From: Lachnospiraceae bacterium
GTDB taxonomy: Bacteria; Bacillota; Clostridia; Lachnospirales; Lachnospiraceae
Direction: 5' to 3'
Assembly: GCA_021199395.1 (NCBI GenBank)
Contig: JAJQIE010000079.1
Coordinates: 2,831 to 8,430 of the forward strand
DNA length: 5,600 nucleotides
Made by a program: the position numbers and the translations under genes. Under the pieces are notes generated by a model, which worked only from the letters and a program-made list of their open reading frames with translations, was not told the origin of the DNA and did no database searches. Shown here in pieces: positions 1 to 5,540 of this stretch. How positions within the stretch are numbered: position 1 is the stretch's first letter; each line of letters opens with the position of its first letter.

Positions 1-2
1 TA

Positions 3-263
3 CGGTATCTGAAGCTGGAAAAAGGAGGTCGCGAGACTATGAGTGAAATATCAAAATGGTTATTTGATAAAGGAATAGAACAGGGAATTGAGCAGGGAAT
101 TGAGCAGGGAATTGAACGGGGAATTGAACAGGGTGAGACGAATAAGGCCAGGGAAGTTGCGGTGAAAATGTACAGGAAAGGATCAAGTCCAGTTGACATC
201 GCTGAAGTTCTGGATGTGAGCATAGAGCAGGTGGAGGAATGGGTCGGCCTGGTTACGGCCTGA
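3..263 (+). CDS. Rpn-family / PD-(D/E)XK transposase-like protein, C-terminal part (5' end outside window)
   Basis: The frame is open from the left edge to the TGA at 261-263, so this is probably the tail of a longer gene. The first codons read RYLKLEKGGRETM, which resembles the segment preceding the C-terminal tail of Rpn/transposase-like nucleases. Next come five GIEQ/GIER units, then a helical end with a helix-turn-helix-like stretch (SPVDIAEVLDVSIEQVEEWV). Repeated G-x-E-x units followed by a short charged helix are typical of this family's C-terminus. The PD-(D/E)XK nuclease core would lie upstream and cannot be judged here. An ATG at 39 is preceded by AGGAGG (23-28, 10-nt spacing), so a separate 74-residue product starting there is possible, for example from a decayed or internally started gene. 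I prefer the partial-gene reading because the upstream codons match the family. Nothing links it functionally to the polysaccharide genes downstream. Confidence 0.62.
   Translation, partial: RYLKLEKGGRETMSEISKWLFDKGIEQGIEQGIEQGIERGIEQGETNKAREVAVKMYRKGSSPVDIAEVLDVSIEQVEEWVGLVTA
72..131 (+). repeat. Five tandem 12-bp units encoding GIEQ
   Basis: Five consecutive copies of the 12-bp unit GGAATTGAGCAG occur with small variations: A for T at position 6 of unit 1, A/G at position 9, and a G near the end of unit 4. Each encodes Gly-Ile-Glu-Gln, with Arg in the fourth. The length is a multiple of three, so gain or loss of a unit by slippage keeps the frame and only changes the length of the charged linker. 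Confidence 0.85.
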
Positions 264-321
264 GTCTTTCGGGAGATGAACCTGCCGCGGCTGCGGGTTG
301 TGCGGCTGGAGGATGTTGCGG

Positions 322-1197
322 ATGTTTCATAAAAGGGCATTTCTTATATTGATTATGCTGACTATGCTGGGTTTTTACTGCATAGGGGCTAGTCTTTATC
401 TGTCGGAGTACGGTCTTACGACGAGCTTCTATCAGATTTCTTCTGATAAGATAAGCGGTTCGATTCGTATTGTTTTATTGTCGGATCTTCATGACAGTGA
501 ATTCGGGGAGGACAATGAGCAGCTGGTAGAGGAGGTAAAGGCACAGTCTCCGGATCTGATTTTGATTGCGGGAGATCTTGTGGATTCAGAAAAGGAAAGT
601 ACGGATGTGGAGACGGGGCTGATCTCAGATTTAAGTGAGATCTGCCCCGTATATGTTTCTTATGGTAATCAGGAGTATGAGCACGAAAGTCTCTATGGAT
701 CGGATCTGACCGCGCTGTATGAAGCTGCGGGAGCGGTTGTTCTTGAGAAGGAATATGTGGATCTTGAGATCAGGGGACAGAGGCTGCGGCTGGGCGGTAT
801 TTATGGATATTGCCTGCCGGAGATGTATCTTGCTTCGGGCGAAGCCGATCCGGGGGAATGTATGTTTTTATCGGAGTTTCAGGATACGGAAGCCTATACG
901 ATCCTGATGTGCCATATGCCGGTTTGCTGGATATTGAATGATGGACTGGATGAGTGGTCGGTTGACTGTGTGATGAGCGGGCATGTCCACGGCGGGCAGA
1001 TGATCCTGCCGTTTGTAGGCGGGCTGTATGGGCCTGATTTTGGCTGGTTTCCGGGCCGCCTGGAGGGATTATTTTATTCTTCTGATGAGGAGAAGGTTCT
1101 GGTTTTGACGCGTGGGCTTGGATCTACGGAGTCGGTACCGAGATTTAATAATGTACCGGAGATCGTTGTAACGGACATAGGAGCTGTCGGGCAATAA
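322..1197 (+). CDS. Membrane-anchored calcineurin-like metallophosphoesterase (YkuE/YaeI-like)
   Basis: This 291-residue protein has an N-terminal membrane segment (about residues 5-25) followed by a metallophosphoesterase domain. Visible motifs in order are SDLHD (54-58, metal ligands D55 and H57), GDLVD (84-88, D85), GNQE (115-118), CHMP (197-200, H198) and GHVHGGQ (220-226, H221 and H223). It ends with GLG...PRFNNVPEI, typical of the YkuE/YaeI group. Members are dinuclear-metal phosphoesterases; some act on lipid-linked substrates such as UDP-diacylglucosamine, but the substrate here is unknown. The oddity is Gln117 where the family signature GNH(D/E) has a catalytic His. The ATG at 322 is preferred because GGAGG (308-312) lies 9 nt upstream. 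An in-frame TTG at 298 has no well-placed ribosome binding site, and the ATG at 313 directly abuts the GGAGG. The gene follows the Rpn-like gene by 58 bp and is separated from the polysaccharide operon by 234 bp, so it is probably a separate transcription unit. Confidence 0.88.
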   Translation: MFHKRAFLILIMLTMLGFYCIGASLYLSEYGLTTSFYQISSDKISGSIRIVLLSDLHDSEFGEDNEQLVEEVKAQSPDLILIAGDLVDSEKESTDVETGLISDLSEICPVYVSYGNQEYEHESLYGSDLTALYEAAGAVVLEKEYVDLEIRGQRLRLGGIYGYCLPEMYLASGEADPGECMFLSEFQDTEAYTILMCHMPVCWILNDGLDEWSVDCVMSGHVHGGQMILPFVGGLYGPDFGWFPGRLEGLFYSSDEEKVLVLTRGLGSTESVPRFNNVPEIVVTDIGAVGQ

Positions 1198-1205
1198 TTT
1201 ATGCA

Positions 1206-1229
1206 GACCTTGAGGCAAACTGCCTGGTC
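1206..1229 (+). other. Possible hairpin just after the phosphoesterase stop codon
   Basis: GACC (1206-1209) and AGGCA (1213-1217) pair with TGCCT (1221-1225) and GGTC (1226-1229), giving a nine-pair stem with a 3-nt bulge (TTG) and an AAC loop. It starts 9 nt after the metallophosphoesterase stop. No run of T follows, so it is not a convincing intrinsic terminator, but it could protect the 3' end of the transcript. Confidence 0.3.
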
Positions 1230-1271
1230 AGGATGTGGCATATAATTGTTTCCAGCATCTGGCGGCCGATT

Positions 1272-1298
1272 CCGGCAAAATGCGCTTGCATTTGGCGG
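1272..1298. promoter_or_regulatory. Imperfect inverted repeat over the -35 region (possible operator)
   Basis: The left arm CCGGCAAAATGC (1272-1283) and the right arm GCATTTGGCGG (1288-1298) are complementary, apart from one unpaired A and one mismatch, around a GCTT centre. The repeat covers the proposed -35 hexamer at 1286-1291. That is a usual place for a repressor or activator site upstream of a surface-polysaccharide operon. The binding protein is unknown and the role is inferred from position only. Confidence 0.3.
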
Positions 1299-1314
1299 AT
1301 ATCTGGTGTATATT
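1286..1314 (+). promoter_or_regulatory. Candidate sigma-A promoter for the polysaccharide operon
   Basis: TTGCAT (1286-1291) and TATATT (1309-1314) are separated by exactly 17 bp. Each differs from the housekeeping consensus (TTGACA / TATAAT) by one or two bases. Transcription would begin near 1321, giving a leader of about 110 nt before the ATG at 1432. The spacer is followed by A/T-rich sequence, and no better pair lies in the 234-bp gap. A perfect TATAAT at 1241-1246 has no fitting -35 box. Confidence 0.5.
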
Positions 1315-1325
1315 GTTAAAGTCGA

Positions 1326-1413
1326 AATCATGTTGATTCTAAGTTGAAACAAAGCCGAATCGTAACTGTGAAGGTACGGAACAGTTATATCGAATCATCA
1401 TTATGAGCTTTGT
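1326..1413 (+). promoter_or_regulatory. Potentially structured 5' leader of the polysaccharide operon
   Basis: The leader downstream of the candidate promoter contains three complementary pairs. A small hairpin AATCA/TGATT (1326-1330 with 1334-1338) sits near the expected 5' end. An outer pair ACAAAGC/GCTTTGT (1349-1355 with 1407-1413) encloses an inner pair TAACTGT/ACAGTTA (1363-1369 with 1381-1387, 11-nt loop). CGAATC occurs as a direct repeat inside the outer pair (1356-1361 and 1391-1396). The outer stem ends 2 nt before the GGGAG ribosome binding site (1416-1420) of the first gene, so folding could affect translation. It does not match a riboswitch class I can recognise, and a role in regulation is an inference. 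Confidence 0.35.
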
Positions 1414-1431
1414 CTGGGAGAAAATAGCAAA

Positions 1432-2511
1432 ATGGGACGTTTGAGTACGCCGGTAAAGATTATATTGGCTGTGTTATCCGCAGCGGGTGTTGTCGGTGCG
1501 TTTCTTTTCCTGCGAAATGAAACTGTTTTGGAGCAGAACCGCCAGAGTATTGTCTCGCAGCTTTCTGAAGAGCTGCTTCCGATTAATGAAGAACGGAACG
1601 ACTGGGAGGCACAGGAGGAGGAGTGGCTGGAAAATCTGGAGGCCGCGCAGAAAGGGAAGCCCTGTGTTGTCCTGTGCTTTGCTTATGAGGGAGCGACCCT
1701 GTATAATCTTGTCTACACCAGTATGCTCGAATATGGCTTTACCGGGGTCTTTGCCCTGAAAAACGGTGTGATTCCAGGAGAAGATGACGAGGATTATATT
1801 GACAGCGACGATATGGAAGAAATGCTGGACTATGGCTGGGAGTATGCTTTGTATTTTGCGGATGAGACGGTTTATGGGGATGAGGATGCCGATGATTCTG
1901 AGGCTTCCGTGACGGAGACTGTTACCTATACGGGGCAGGAATGGCTTAACTGGATTGACAGCTTTCAGGACACTCTGATCGGATATGGGATGACAGCTTC
2001 GGAGCTGCTGCTCTGCACGCAGGAGCAGTATGACAGCGTAGCGGACAGCTCGATTACCAGCAGAGGCTTCACGACGGTGGTTGTAGCGGATGAGGAATCC
2101 TTTCCTGGGGTTTCTGAGATCGGCGACGATTACTGGAAGATAGACAGCGGCGTGTATACACAGGAGAAAGAGCTGGAGGACGAGCTTGGCACGGCGATCA
2201 ATAATGGCGAGTCTGTGGTAATTTTTATCAATGAGGTGGTCCGGATCGCGCAGGATACGGGGTATTCTCTGAGATCGTCAAAGCTTTCGTCGCTGTTAAG
2301 TTATTTAAAGGAGCAGGAGGAGCAGGAGAATCTGCAGGTCTGCACACTCTCTGAGCTTTACAAGTATGAAGCAGAGCGGGAGGAGACCTATGACAGTATG
2401 CTGAAGGAATATGCCGCGTTCCGGGAGGAAATGAATGAGGCTCTGGATGAGCTGGATGCCGAGGAGGAGGCGCTTGTGGAAAAAGCGCATGAGATGACTT
2501 TGCAGGAATGA
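1432..2511 (+). CDS. Membrane-anchored protein with a degenerate polysaccharide-deacetylase-like (NodB/CE4) domain
   Basis: This 359-residue, very acidic protein has a short basic N-terminus, one membrane helix (about 8-27) and a predicted coiled coil (about 32-73). A globular domain and a second Glu-rich helical tail (about 313-352) follow. I recognise no named family by direct identity, but residues 76-312 follow the order of segments in NodB deacetylases. VVLCFAYEGA (79-88) stands where LTFDDG is expected; then come YGFTGVFAL (101-109), a METML-like helix plus GWEYA (128-139, where GHEIGSH is expected), SRGFTTVVV (210-218), VVIFINEV (262-269, where a Leu-His-Asp strand is expected) and a terminal VCTLSELYKY (303-312). 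The Asp pair and the His-x3-His metal site are absent; the only His in the protein is 353. It would therefore be a non-catalytic, surface-exposed binding or scaffold protein. It is the first gene of the operon, with GGGAG 11 nt before the ATG, and ends 16 bp before cpsB. The domain assignment is inference from pattern, not alignment. Confidence 0.68.
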   Translation: MGRLSTPVKIILAVLSAAGVVGAFLFLRNETVLEQNRQSIVSQLSEELLPINEERNDWEAQEEEWLENLEAAQKGKPCVVLCFAYEGATLYNLVYTSMLEYGFTGVFALKNGVIPGEDDEDYIDSDDMEEMLDYGWEYALYFADETVYGDEDADDSEASVTETVTYTGQEWLNWIDSFQDTLIGYGMTASELLLCTQEQYDSVADSSITSRGFTTVVVADEESFPGVSEIGDDYWKIDSGVYTQEKELEDELGTAINNGESVVIFINEVVRIAQDTGYSLRSSKLSSLLSYLKEQEEQENLQVCTLSELYKYEAEREETYDSMLKEYAAFREEMNEALDELDAEEEALVEKAHEMTLQE

Positions 2512-2527
2512 GGGGGAGACTGGCCGG

Positions 2528-3253
2528 ATGGAACGGGGGATCGTCGATATACACTGTCATATTCTGCCTGGAGTAGATGATGGGGCAAACGGTATGAATG
2601 AGGCGTATAAGCTTCTTCGACTGGAACATCAGCAGGGAGTTCGGGATATTATCCTGACGCCGCATTTCCGTTCTGGTATGTTTGAGACGGACAGGGACAG
2701 GATCAGGGAGAGGTTTCGCGAGCTGGCGGGCAACCTGAAAAATGTCGGGATTGACGTCCGCCTCTATCTTGGATGTGAGCTTCACCAATGCGAGGATATG
2801 ATCGAACGGCTGGAGAGCGATCCTGCGTACACGCTGGCGGAGTCGGATTATGTTCTGACCGAGTTCTCGGAAAAGGATTCCGCAGAGCAGATTGAGCGCT
2901 GTATTACAGAACTTTTGCATCACGGCTATATCCCTGTGATCGCGCATGTGGAGCGCTATCCCGCCATGTGTGATATAAAACAGATCCGACATATTGTGGA
3001 GGTAGGCGCTTACATACAGGTGAATGCGGGAAGCCTGCTTGGCCGGGAGGGATGGCACAGTCGTCGCTTTACCGGAAAACTGCTTTCAAAAGGGTATATC
3101 CATTTTATCGGAAGCGACGCTCACGATTTGAGACGGCGCACCCCCTGTATGGATGAATGTGAGGCCTTTCTTGTGAAAAAGACGGGAAAAGCAAATGCGG
3201 AGAAGCTTCTTATGGAGAATCCGTATAAAATTCTTACAAACGAAAAGCTATGA
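2528..3253 (+). CDS. cpsB: CpsB/CapC-type manganese-dependent protein-tyrosine phosphatase (PHP domain)
   Basis: This 241-residue PHP-fold phosphatase belongs to the family of Streptococcus CpsB (Wzh) and Bacillus YwqE, and the length is normal. It is expected to remove phosphate from the tyrosine cluster of the BY-kinase CpsD in the cytoplasm, resetting the cycle that controls capsule or exopolysaccharide synthesis. Visible metal and catalytic motifs are DIHCHILPGVDDGA (7-20; D7, H9, H11), TPHF (45-48; H46), GCE (82-84; E84), AHVERY (139-144; H140 and R143) and GSDAHDLRRR (195-204; D197, H199). All expected motif residues appear present, so it should be active. The start is supported by GGGGGAG (2512-2518) 9 nt upstream. 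The gene is 16 bp after the pseudo-deacetylase gene, and its stop codon overlaps the ribosome binding site of cpsC. That order (phosphatase, co-polymerase, kinase) equals wzh-wzd-wze in streptococci. Confidence 0.95.
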   Translation: MERGIVDIHCHILPGVDDGANGMNEAYKLLRLEHQQGVRDIILTPHFRSGMFETDRDRIRERFRELAGNLKNVGIDVRLYLGCELHQCEDMIERLESDPAYTLAESDYVLTEFSEKDSAEQIERCITELLHHGYIPVIAHVERYPAMCDIKQIRHIVEVGAYIQVNAGSLLGREGWHSRRFTGKLLSKGYIHFIGSDAHDLRRRTPCMDECEAFLVKKTGKANAEKLLMENPYKILTNEKL

Positions 3254-3265
3254 GGAGTGAAAGGA

Positions 3266-3991
3266 ATGGAACAGTTACAGATAGATGAATCAAACAGCCA
3301 ATTTGACCTGAGGCTGATTCTCTGGTTCCTGCTCAGATATATCTGGGTCGTTGTATTTGCCGCTGTCCTTGGCGGGATCTGCGGTCTTATTTTTACAAAG
3401 GTGATGACAGAACCGATGTACACTTCAGCTACGAAGCTGTACATACTGGAGAGCTCTGACAGTGATTCCAGTGTCACCAGCTCGCAGCTGTCGATGGGCT
3501 CTGCGCTGGCTTCTGATTACGCGGAGCTGATTACGGATCGGGAGGTGGCGGAGAGCGTAATCTCGGAGCTGGGGCTTTCCTATAGTGCGGAGAAGCTCAT
3601 ATCTGAGATTTCTGTCGAAATTTCTTCGGACAGCGGACGTTTTATCACAATCAGTGTTACGGATACGGATCCCTATCTGGCCTGCAAGATCGCGATGACG
3701 GTTCGGGATGTGGCGGCCGAACACATTTCGGATGTTATGAATTCCGCGGCGGTCAATGTGGTTGAGGAGGCGACGATTCCTACGGGGCAGGCTGTGTACC
3801 AGTATCAGAGAAATTCCCTGATAGGAGCAGGGGCCGGAGCAGTGATTCCGATTGCCATTTTACTGTTGATTTATTTCCTGAATGATACGGTTAATACTGC
3901 GGATGATGCGGAGCGCTATCTGAAGCTGACGGTGCTTGGGACGATTCCTATTCAGCAGGAGGCAGACGATGACGGAGCATGGGGGTATTAA
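3266..3991 (+). CDS. cpsC: CpsC/CapA-type chain-length determinant (Wzz family), activator of the BY-kinase
   Basis: This 241-residue protein has the Wzz/CapA layout: a cytoplasmic N-terminus, a first membrane helix (about 24-44), an extracellular domain (about 47-183) and a second membrane helix (about 185-205). A short cytoplasmic tail follows, with the conserved sequence DTVNTADDAERYLKLTVLGTIP (207-228 region). The extracellular part starts with the typical EPMYTSATKLYI segment. In this family the tail docks on and activates the CpsD kinase, and the pair sets polymer length. The proline-rich run usual before the second helix is reduced to IPTGQ here, and the protein ends in an acidic stretch plus GAWGY. 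I chose ATG 3266 because GAGGAG (3252-3257) lies 8 nt upstream. An in-frame GTG at 3257 overlaps that ribosome binding site and is unlikely. The gene is translationally close to cpsB: 12 bp separate the cpsB stop from this start. Confidence 0.92.
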   Translation: MEQLQIDESNSQFDLRLILWFLLRYIWVVVFAAVLGGICGLIFTKVMTEPMYTSATKLYILESSDSDSSVTSSQLSMGSALASDYAELITDREVAESVISELGLSYSAEKLISEISVEISSDSGRFITISVTDTDPYLACKIAMTVRDVAAEHISDVMNSAAVNVVEEATIPTGQAVYQYQRNSLIGAGAGAVIPIAILLLIYFLNDTVNTADDAERYLKLTVLGTIPIQQEADDDGAWGY

Positions 3992-4034
3992 GGCCGGAAT
4001 GAATACGGACGCTATGCGGCTGTATTACAGATAA
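3969..4034 (+). CDS. Possible 21-codon small ORF bridging cpsC and cpsD
   Basis: An ATG at 3969 in the +1 frame relative to cpsC is preceded by a perfect AGGAGG (3957-3962) with 6-nt spacing. It opens a 21-codon frame beginning MTEHGGIKAG and ending RLYYR, with TAA at 4032-4034. It overlaps the last seven codons of cpsC and ends 38 nt before the preferred cpsD start. Translation through it would carry ribosomes across the otherwise untranslated 81-bp gap. No family is recognised. The ribosome binding site may be chance in a Gly/Glu-rich coding region, so this is tentative. Confidence 0.25.
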   Translation: MTEHGGIKAGMNTDAMRLYYR

Positions 4035-4072
4035 GACAGATGTAAAATGGATACAGGAGAGTGTACAATAAG

Positions 4073-4843
4073 ATGCCGAAAGTAAAGCTGAATGTAGAGG
4101 AACTTGATTATGCGAGCGATGAGGCATACAAATCGCTTCGAACGAATCTGCGATTCTGCGGAGAAGAAAAAAAAGCTATTGTTCTGACAAGCTGTACGCC
4201 AAATGAAGGGAAAAGCACAGTGGCTCTGTATCTGGCGATGTCGCTGGTGCAGTCCGGGAAAAAAGTCCTGCTTCTGGACACAGATATGAGGAAGTCTGTT
4301 CTGATTGGAAATTTTACCGTAACGGAGGAGCTGATGGGGCTGAGCCACTTTCTCTCCGGACAGACGCATCTGCTGGATGTGATCTGCAATACGGATGTTG
4401 AAAATCTGGATATTATTTTTTCAGGGCCTTTTCCTCCGAACCCTGCAGAGCTGCTTGAAAAACCGGCATTTTCTGCCTTGCTGGAATACGGCAGGGAAAA
4501 TTATGATTATATTCTGATTGACAGTCCTCCTCTGGGAAGCGTTATTGACGGCGCGATTATTGCACAGAAATGTGACGCGGCGGTTATTGTCCTGGAAGTG
4601 GAGACGATCAGTTATCGCTTTGTACTTGAGGTAAAGGATCAGCTGGAAAAGAGCGGCTGCCCGGTGCTTGGAGTTATACTGAACAAGGTAGATCTGAGAG
4701 ACAGAAAGTATTATAGCTATTATTACAGTAAAAAATATGGCCGGCACTATGGAGAGTATTATGGATATGGGAATTATAAGGAAGAAAAGCCCAGAAAAAG
4801 GACGCGGAAACGGCGGCGGAATATCAAATGGGTGAAAGGATAG
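4073..4843 (+). CDS. cpsD: CpsD/CapB-type tyrosine autokinase (BY-kinase)
   Basis: This 256-residue cytoplasmic P-loop ATPase autophosphorylates on tyrosine, and with CpsC controls assembly and export of capsule or exopolysaccharide. Motifs are EAYKSLRTNL (17-26, conserved N-terminal signature), Walker A CTPNEGKST (41-49), Walker A' VLLLDTDMR (65-73), Walker B YILIDSPP (146-153) and the family segment GPFPPNPAELL (118-128). The C-terminus carries a tyrosine cluster with 11 Tyr between residues 213 and 235. A strongly basic tail (RKRTRKRRR, 241-249) follows, which is unusual because most family members end soon after the cluster. ATG 4073 is preferred: AGGAGAG (4055-4061) lies 11 nt upstream. 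The in-frame GTG at 4061 lies on top of that site and would add only four residues. The gene starts 81 bp after cpsC, the widest gap in the operon, and is followed by the next gene after 7 bp. Confidence 0.95.
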   Translation: MPKVKLNVEELDYASDEAYKSLRTNLRFCGEEKKAIVLTSCTPNEGKSTVALYLAMSLVQSGKKVLLLDTDMRKSVLIGNFTVTEELMGLSHFLSGQTHLLDVICNTDVENLDIIFSGPFPPNPAELLEKPAFSALLEYGRENYDYILIDSPPLGSVIDGAIIAQKCDAAVIVLEVETISYRFVLEVKDQLEKSGCPVLGVILNKVDLRDRKYYSYYYSKKYGRHYGEYYGYGNYKEEKPRKRTRKRRRNIKWVKG

Positions 4844-4850
4844 TCGGCAA

Positions 4851-5519
4851 ATGAGAAAATATGTAGTGGGGCTACTGGTGTTTGCTTGCATTTTGGCCGG
4901 CGGGCTGTACTATTGGATGGGATTGCAGGAAGATACGGATGCGCCGGTGATTTCCTTTCCGGAGGGCTCTGTTTTATATGAGGAGAATGAGGATACCTCG
5001 GTGCTCCTGGAGGGCGTTACCGCTATTGATGAGGTGGATGGAGATGTGAGTGATACTCTGGTTGTAGAGTCGATTATTCCTTCGAGCGATGAGACCTCCG
5101 CGACAGTCATTTATTATGCGAGAGATACGAAAAACAATGTGGGCAGAGCTTCGCGGGAGGTAGAATACAGGCCGGAGGAGGGCATTCTCTGGATTCTGGA
5201 GACGGAGGAGGAGACAGAGCCGGAGACGAAGAAAATCGAGGAGACAGAGGAGGAGTATTCGGGGCTTTCAACCGTATATCCGAGGATTACCCTGACGACC
5301 CATACAGTCACGATACAGAATGGAGAATCCTATAACCTGTTGTCTTATGTCGCAAGTGTCTCGGACGATGTGGATGAGGAAAGCTATCTGTACACTCAGA
5401 TTCACATTGAAGGAATGTATGAGATATCCGGACCAGGAGTATATGAGCTGTATTATACCGTGGCGGACAGGGAAGGAAATTTTTCGGATCCCGCAAAGCT
5501 GACGCTGACGATTGAATAG
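4851..5519 (+). CDS. Membrane-anchored surface protein with two DUF5011/Ig-like modules
   Basis: This 222-residue protein has an uncleaved-looking N-terminal membrane helix (about 4-22) and an extracellular remainder. Two beta-sandwich modules resembling the DUF5011/bacterial Ig-like type are visible. The first spans about 30-107: it begins DAPVI, has GVTAIDEVDGDVSD at 55-68 and ends YYARDTKNNVGRASREVEY. The second spans about 144-222: it has NLLSYVASVSDDVDEE, then GPGVYELYYTVADREGN at 194-210. A Glu/Thr-rich linker (about 117-136) separates them. Such modules are common in secreted Gram-positive proteins, where they act as spacers or in sugar or protein binding; no catalytic motif is visible. 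A Cys at 13 lies in a poor lipobox, so lipidation is unlikely. The ATG has AAGGA (4836-4840) 10 nt upstream and sits 7 bp after cpsD, so it belongs to the operon. Its role in polymer attachment, export or sensing is inferred from context only. Confidence 0.82.
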   Translation: MRKYVVGLLVFACILAGGLYYWMGLQEDTDAPVISFPEGSVLYEENEDTSVLLEGVTAIDEVDGDVSDTLVVESIIPSSDETSATVIYYARDTKNNVGRASREVEYRPEEGILWILETEEETEPETKKIEETEEEYSGLSTVYPRITLTTHTVTIQNGESYNLLSYVASVSDDVDEESYLYTQIHIEGMYEISGPGVYELYYTVADREGNFSDPAKLTLTIE

Positions 5520-5540
5520 CCTTTTATAAGTAGTGGTGAA

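Noticed and set aside
298..321. TTG 298 or ATG 313 as start of the metallophosphoesterase
   Set aside because: TTG has no ribosome binding site at suitable distance and ATG 313 directly abuts GGAGG; ATG 322 has 9-nt spacing.
1241..1246. Perfect TATAAT as a -10 box for the operon
   Set aside because: No -35-like hexamer is found at 16-18 bp upstream; the pair at 1286-1314 is better balanced.
1349..1387. Similarity of the ACAAAGCC piece of the leader to a cyclic-di-GMP-I riboswitch
   Set aside because: Only a few bases fit; the second helix, GNRA tetraloop and tetraloop receptor expected for that class are not seen around it.
2228..3058. A 276-codon open frame on the minus strand opposite the first operon gene and cpsB
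   Set aside because: It lies antisense to two well-supported genes, its product has no recognisable motif and is rich in Pro/His/Arg as expected for a shadow frame.
4881..4892. Lipobox in the last protein (Cys13 after VFA)
   Set aside because: Phe at the -2 position and the very short hydrophobic stretch before Cys do not fit a signal peptidase II site; a plain membrane anchor is more likely.
5197..5255. Purine-rich GAGGAG/GAGACAGAG stretch as a DNA repeat element
   Set aside because: It is explained by the Glu/Thr-rich linker of the encoded protein and shows no exact tandem unit.
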